A stretch of 64,000 nt of DNA from Nibrella saemangeumensis (lineage in GTDB: Bacteria > Bacteroidota > Bacteroidia > Cytophagales > Spirosomataceae): NCBI RefSeq assembly GCF_039541915.1, contig NZ_BAABHD010000077.1, forward strand, positions 51,209 to 115,208, in the 5' to 3' direction. Shown here piece by piece: positions 60,150 through 64,000 of this stretch (positions are counted from its first letter, which is position 1; every line of letters begins with the position of its first letter). Below the pieces are notes generated by a model. The model worked only from the letters and a program-made list of their open reading frames with translations, ran no database searches and was not told the origin of the DNA. Both the position numbers and the translations under genes were made by a program.

Positions 60150-61568
60150 GTGGCATTAATTAAGTCTATTTCCGGCATACGGGGAACAATTGGCGGGCGC
60201 AGCGGAGAAGGGCTGACGCCTTTAGATGTAGTGAAGTTTTCGGCGGCCTTCGGACAGTGGCTGCTCCAGCGGCAGCCGGCCAACCGGACGGTGGTGATTG
60301 GGCGCGACGGCCGTCTGTCGGGCGAGATGGTATCCCGGCTGGTATCGGCCACGCTGCAGGGCCTGGGCCTGAATGTTCTCGATCTGGGGCTATCGACAAC
60401 ACCGACGGTTGAACTGGCCGTGGTAGGCGAGAATGCCGCCGGGGGAATCATTCTGACCGCCAGTCATAACCCCATACAGTGGAACGCCCTGAAACTGTTA
60501 AATGAGCAGGGCGAGTTCATAACCGCCGAAGATGGCGCGGAGGTTTTGGCCATCGCTGAGGAGGAACGCTTCCAGTTTGCTGATGTCAAGAAACTGGGGC
60601 AGTACAGCACCGACGATACCTGGTTACGCAAACATATTGAGATGATTCTGGCGCTCCCGCTGGTCGACCGGGAGGCTATTGCCCGTAAGAACTTCCGGAT
60701 TGTCGTGGATGCCGTCAACTCTACCGGTGGGATTGCCGTGCCCATGCTGCTGGAGGCTTTGGGGGTAGAGCGCATTACGAAATTACACTGCGAACCGACC
60801 GGTAACTTCGCCCACAACCCCGAGCCGCTTCCGGAGAACCTCCGTGACATCATCAATGAGATGGAGAAATCCGATTACGACCTGGGCATTGTGGTTGACC
60901 CTGACGTAGACCGGCTGGCGCTCATCAGCGAGGATGCTTCGCCGTTCGGCGAAGAATATACGCTGGTTGCCGTAGCCGATTACGTGCTGAAGAACCGGCC
61001 TCAGGATGGAAAGCCCAATAATACCGTATCCAATCTGTCATCGACGATTGCCCTGCGCGATGTGACCCAAAAGGCCGGTGGCCAGCATTATGCCTCAGCG
61101 GTGGGTGAGGTCAACGTGGTGGAGATGATGAAGGAGAAGGATGCCGTTATCGGGGGCGAAGGCAACGGAGGAATCATCTATCCTGACCTGCACTATGGCC
61201 GCGATGCGCTGGTTGGCATTGCGCTGTTCCTGAGCCACCTGGCCAGGTTTGGTAAACTGGCGTCCATTATGCGCCGGATGTATCCGAGTTATTATATCTC
61301 CAAGAACAAAATAGAGCTAACCCCGGATATTGATGTCGATGCCGTACTGGAGCGCATCAAAATCCGGTATGCCAGGAATCCCATCAACACCATCGATGGC
61401 GTAAAGATTGAATTTGATAAGGAGTGGGTTCACCTGCGCAAATCGAATACTGAACCCATTATTCGCATCTATTCCGAATCAGATACCCAATCAACCGCCG
61501 ATTACCTGGCGAATAAGATCATTTCGGACATCAAGGAGGTAATCTCCGAAAGCATGTATAAGGAGTAG
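60150..61568 (+). CDS. glmM: Phosphoglucosamine mutase
   Basis: The 472-residue phosphohexomutase interconverts glucosamine 6- and 1-phosphate for cell-wall UDP-GlcNAc. S105 in TASHNP is the phosphoserine, DPDVDRLALI binds the metal, GGEGNGGIIYPDLHYGRD is the sugar-binding loop and KSNTEPIIRIYSE the phosphate-binding loop. Members of this Bacteroidota group are annotated as GlmM, though phosphomannomutase/phosphoglucomutase activity cannot be excluded from sequence. The start is GTG. Confidence 0.88.
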   Translation: MALIKSISGIRGTIGGRSGEGLTPLDVVKFSAAFGQWLLQRQPANRTVVIGRDGRLSGEMVSRLVSATLQGLGLNVLDLGLSTTPTVELAVVGENAAGGIILTASHNPIQWNALKLLNEQGEFITAEDGAEVLAIAEEERFQFADVKKLGQYSTDDTWLRKHIEMILALPLVDREAIARKNFRIVVDAVNSTGGIAVPMLLEALGVERITKLHCEPTGNFAHNPEPLPENLRDIINEMEKSDYDLGIVVDPDVDRLALISEDASPFGEEYTLVAVADYVLKNRPQDGKPNNTVSNLSSTIALRDVTQKAGGQHYASAVGEVNVVEMMKEKDAVIGGEGNGGIIYPDLHYGRDALVGIALFLSHLARFGKLASIMRRMYPSYYISKNKIELTPDIDVDAVLERIKIRYARNPINTIDGVKIEFDKEWVHLRKSNTEPIIRIYSESDTQSTADYLANKIISDIKEVISESMYKE

Positions 61569-61593
61569 GCAGTCTCCAGTTTGCAGGAGGCAG

Positions 61594-61625
61594 AAAGGTC
61601 ATCGTTTAGGCGGTGACCTTTTGCT
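61594..61625. terminator. Terminator between glmM and the glycosyltransferase gene
   Basis: Stem AAAGGTCA / TGACCTTT extended by CG pairs, between convergent genes. It is preceded by AGGCAGTCTCCAGTTTGCAG, which resembles the repeat near 33.9 kb. Confidence 0.6.
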
Positions 61626-61629
61626 TTTG

Positions 61630-62628
61630 TTATGCCAGCAATTGCTCCGTCCGGATGCCGTGGGCGCAGCGAAAATGACCCAGGGGACAGGCTTTGCGGC
61701 CGTGCAGGTTGCAGGGTTTACAATCCAGTTGCTCGCTGATTTCTACGGTGCGGGAATGGTCCGCCAGCGGTCCAAAGCCAAACTGGGGTACGGTAGAGCA
61801 GAAGATAGCCGTAGTCGGTGCGTTCATGGCCGACGCCATATGCATTGGCGCCGAGTCGTTAACGTAGTTCATGGCGGCTCCCTGCATCAAAGCCGCCGAC
61901 TGGAGCAGCGATAATTTACCGGCCAGATTAACTATATTAGGACGATTTGCCTGCGCAGCAATGCGCGCGCAGGCTGCGCTGTCATTTGGCGCTCCCAGCA
62001 GATAAATGTTGTGGTGGGCGGGTAACTGCTGAATCAGATCGACCCACTTCTCCTCCGGGTACTGCTTGGTAAACCAGACTGATGTGGGAGCGATACAAAC
62101 GTAGGACTGCTGCTGGTAATACCGCACAGCCTCGTAATCGGTCGGAGAGGGGTATAGTTTTGGCCGTGTCTGCTGGGGTGTATTTCCTAACGGGCGCATC
62201 AGCGCGGCATTCCGGTCTACTTCGTGAACGCCCGGTTCGATCCGGTGCGGTACCGCATGGGTATAGAATCGCGAAAAGGGGTTTTTGTCAAAACCAATGG
62301 TGACGTTTGCTTTCGATAGGGCGGTCAGCAGGCCGGTCGCGCCGAAGCGCTGCAGGTTGATGATAGCATCGTATTGCCGGTGCCGGACCGTGCGCAGCAG
62401 CCGGTATAAACTTCTGTATTTTCCTTCTTTTTTGTGCCAAATCAGGACATCATTCAGGTGGGGATGATTGGCCAGCAGGCTTTCGTTTCCCTTGCGCACC
62501 ATCATGTCAATGACTGCCTCGGGAAACTGGTGCCGGACCTCTTCAAGCAGGGCGGTAGCGAGTATCACATCGCCGATAAAAGCCGTTTGAATGATAAGGA
62601 ACCGGCGGTAAAAACTTGTGGTTATCAT
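61630..62628 (-). CDS. Family 9 glycosyltransferase (heptosyltransferase-like)
   Basis: The 332-residue protein has the GT9 plan: N-terminal FLIIQTAFIGDVILATALLEEV, a central Rossmann half with CIAPTSVWFTKQYPEEKW, and the nucleotide-binding NYVNDSAPMHMASAMNAPT. Family members add heptose to the LPS inner core or related sugars; the donor cannot be told here. It ends with CNLHGRKACPLGHFRC, a Cys-rich tail common in this group. It diverges from the M16 peptidase gene with 45 bases between. Confidence 0.88.
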   Translation of the reverse strand: MITTSFYRRFLIIQTAFIGDVILATALLEEVRHQFPEAVIDMMVRKGNESLLANHPHLNDVLIWHKKEGKYRSLYRLLRTVRHRQYDAIINLQRFGATGLLTALSKANVTIGFDKNPFSRFYTHAVPHRIEPGVHEVDRNAALMRPLGNTPQQTRPKLYPSPTDYEAVRYYQQQSYVCIAPTSVWFTKQYPEEKWVDLIQQLPAHHNIYLLGAPNDSAACARIAAQANRPNIVNLAGKLSLLQSAALMQGAAMNYVNDSAPMHMASAMNAPTTAIFCSTVPQFGFGPLADHSRTVEISEQLDCKPCNLHGRKACPLGHFRCAHGIRTEQLLA

Positions 62629-62673
62629 AAGTACGCAAAGTTGCGTAATTTTACGGTTCGTCGTAACGATAGA

Positions 62674-63918
62674 ATGGAGGAGTACGAATTACATACGTTG
62701 CCCAACGGCATACGCATTGCTCATAAACAAATACTACACACCCAGATTGCACATTGCGGCCTTATGCTGGACATCGGCAGCCGCGATGAGCAGCCACACC
62801 AGCAGGGACTGGCGCATTTTTGGGAGCACATGGCCTTTAAAGGCACTCAAAAACGCAAATCACACCACATTATAAACCGGCTGGAAACCGTTGGTGGCGA
62901 ACTGAACGCCTATACGACGAAAGAGAAAATCTGCTTCCACGCATCACTGCTGGGAATCCACTTTGAAAAGGCCACGGAACTCCTAGCCGATATAGCGTTT
63001 CATTCCGTATTTCCGGAAAAGCAGATCGAACGGGAGCGGGGCGTTATTCTGGAAGAGATGGCGATGTACTACGACTCGCCTGAAGACGCCATTCAGGATG
63101 ACTTCGACGAAGTGGTTTTTAAGAATCATCCCCTAGGCGGTAATATCCTGGGTACGCCCGAAACCGTGCGGTCTTTTAACCGGGACTACCTGCAGCAGTT
63201 TATCAACGATAACCTCGATACCGAGCGGGTGGTATTTGCGTCGGTCAGCAATTGGCCGTTCAAGAAAGTAATTAAGGTGGCTGAAAAGTACCTGAAGGAC
63301 GTTCCGCACCGGACTACGACTCGACTGCGCCAGGCACCCAATGGCTATGTGCCGCAGCGGCTTGAGGTGACACGGCCCATTACGCAGGCACAGTCGGCGA
63401 TTGGCCGCCCAGCCTACGCGCTCACGGACCCAAAGCGGTTGCCGTTCTTTATGCTCGTTAACCTGCTGGGTGGACCGGGCATGAACTCCCGGCTAAACAT
63501 GAACCTCCGCGAGCGCTACGGCCTGGTGTACTCCATCGACGCCAGCTACACGCCATACCTGGACACGGGGTTTCTGGGTATCTACTTTGGTACCGATCAG
63601 AAACATCTCGACCGCAGCCATACGCTCATTCTGAAGGAGTTGAAGCAGTTGCGCGAAAAAACGCTGACGAACCTGCAACTGCACAATACCAAAGAGCAAC
63701 TGATGGGTCAGATGGCGATGGCGGAGGAAGGTAACCAGAGCTTCATGCTGATGCTGGCCAAAAGCCTGCTCGATATCAATAAAGTGGAGTCGCTCCCGGA
63801 CATCTTCAACGAAATACGGGCGGTCAAAGCAAGTGAGCTCCAGGACATCGCCCAGGAGATGTTCGACGAGAGCCAGTTGAGTTACCTGACGTTCCTGCCG
63901 GAAGCAGAGGAGGAGTGA
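62674..63918 (+). CDS. M16 family zinc peptidase
   Basis: The 414-residue protein is a pitrilysin-family peptidase with the inverted zinc motif H48-F-W-E51-H52 and the later glutamate in ERGVILEEMAMYYD. A second inactive half follows with LNMNLRERYGLVYSIDA. No signal peptide is present, so it probably works in the cytoplasm on small peptides or misfolded fragments. The open frame runs 80 codons upstream but the sequence there is not peptidase-like, so the ATG at 62674 is chosen. Confidence 0.92.
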   Translation: MEEYELHTLPNGIRIAHKQILHTQIAHCGLMLDIGSRDEQPHQQGLAHFWEHMAFKGTQKRKSHHIINRLETVGGELNAYTTKEKICFHASLLGIHFEKATELLADIAFHSVFPEKQIERERGVILEEMAMYYDSPEDAIQDDFDEVVFKNHPLGGNILGTPETVRSFNRDYLQQFINDNLDTERVVFASVSNWPFKKVIKVAEKYLKDVPHRTTTRLRQAPNGYVPQRLEVTRPITQAQSAIGRPAYALTDPKRLPFFMLVNLLGGPGMNSRLNMNLRERYGLVYSIDASYTPYLDTGFLGIYFGTDQKHLDRSHTLILKELKQLREKTLTNLQLHNTKEQLMGQMAMAEEGNQSFMLMLAKSLLDINKVESLPDIFNEIRAVKASELQDIAQEMFDESQLSYLTFLPEAEEE

Positions 63919-63948
63919 TTTTTTGTCATGCCGACGCAGCCGGGCGGC

Positions 63949-64000
63949 CGGTGCCGAGGCATCTTAATTGTAATTCAATCAGCAAGATGCCTCGGCACCG
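63949..64000. repeat. Palindromic repeat at the right edge
   Basis: CGGTGCCGAGGCATCTT (63949-63965) and its exact complement at 63984-64000 with an 18-base loop; it may extend past the window. The sequence around it (GTCATGCCGACGCAGCC) resembles dispersed repeats seen between genes in this group of bacteria. Confidence 0.75.

Noticed and set aside
62434..62673. N-terminal extension of the M16 peptidase
   Set aside because: The 80 added residues overlap the divergent glycosyltransferase gene and show no peptidase sequence.
1..64000. tRNA, rRNA, CRISPR arrays, insertion sequences, prophage genes
   Set aside because: Read for on both strands; no transposase, integrase, spaced direct repeats or tRNA-like cloverleaf was recognised.

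Overview
The window looks like a chromosomal segment of a Bacteroidota bacterium of the order Cytophagales, most likely a Spirosoma-like member of the Spirosomaceae. Support for this is the set of Bacteroidota-type -7 elements (TAnnTTTG) upstream of many genes, families typical of the phylum (DUF1573, DUF4476, GH97, LytTR regulators paired with reg_prop/Y_Y_Y sensor kinases, a one-chain alpha-beta branched-chain dehydrogenase E1), moderately high GC and a gliding-bacterium style gene content. No rRNA, tRNA, CRISPR array or insertion sequence was seen, and no gene-free stretch exceeds about 290 bases.

Layout. 1-1.7 kb: edge of a surface-sugar region (truncated unknown gene and a FdtA/WxcM-type cupin) and a Ppx/GppA phosphatase, all on the minus strand. 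1.9-4.3 kb: a carbamoyltransferase with two small membrane proteins (DUF5989 and SxtJ types), the same trio as sxtI-K of saxitoxin clusters. 4.4-8.4 kb: a SAM-I riboswitch and metH. 8.7-12.5 kb: two hydrolases, a prohibitin-like protein and a DUF1573 protein. 12.7-21.8 kb: fused 2-oxoacid dehydrogenase E1, then nuoI-J-K, a 2-oxoglutarate oxygenase, nuoL and nuoM; nuoI carries a long repetitive tail and nuoN is absent. 21.8-28.9 kb: envelope genes (metallophosphoesterase, SRPBCC protein, LptD, amidase, MCE protein). 29-36.7 kb: acyl-CoA carboxyltransferase, then sucA-sucB-lpd on the minus strand. 37-43.8 kb: GH97 glycosidase, hemN, CcoI-type P-type ATPase, DUF4476 protein. 43.9-46.7 kb: a bacterial GRAS-domain protein in an apparent operon with a PLP aminotransferase, and a globin.

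47-57.8 kb is the most unusual region. A LytTR response regulator and its sensor kinase precede three tiny unannotated genes (38-39 codons) that encode peptides with a conserved basic leader, a GG or GA processing site and 9-12 residue Cys-free cores. Each has a duplicated promoter and 5' untranslated region. Interleaved are a luciferase-like flavin oxidoreductase and a lipoprotein dienelactone-hydrolase-like enzyme; the locus ends with a C39-peptidase ABC exporter and a HlyD-type adaptor. The simplest reading is a secreted small-peptide (RiPP-like or pheromone-like) system with dedicated processing and export and possibly two-component control. It does not fit a lanthipeptide system because the cores lack cysteine.

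57.9-64 kb: a DUF2721 protein, an Anbu proteasome-like protease overlapping a transglutaminase-like gene, glmM, a family 9 glycosyltransferase, an M16 peptidase, and a palindromic repeat at the right edge. Start codons were moved from the longest open frame wherever a promoter, the family length or an upstream neighbour argued for it.
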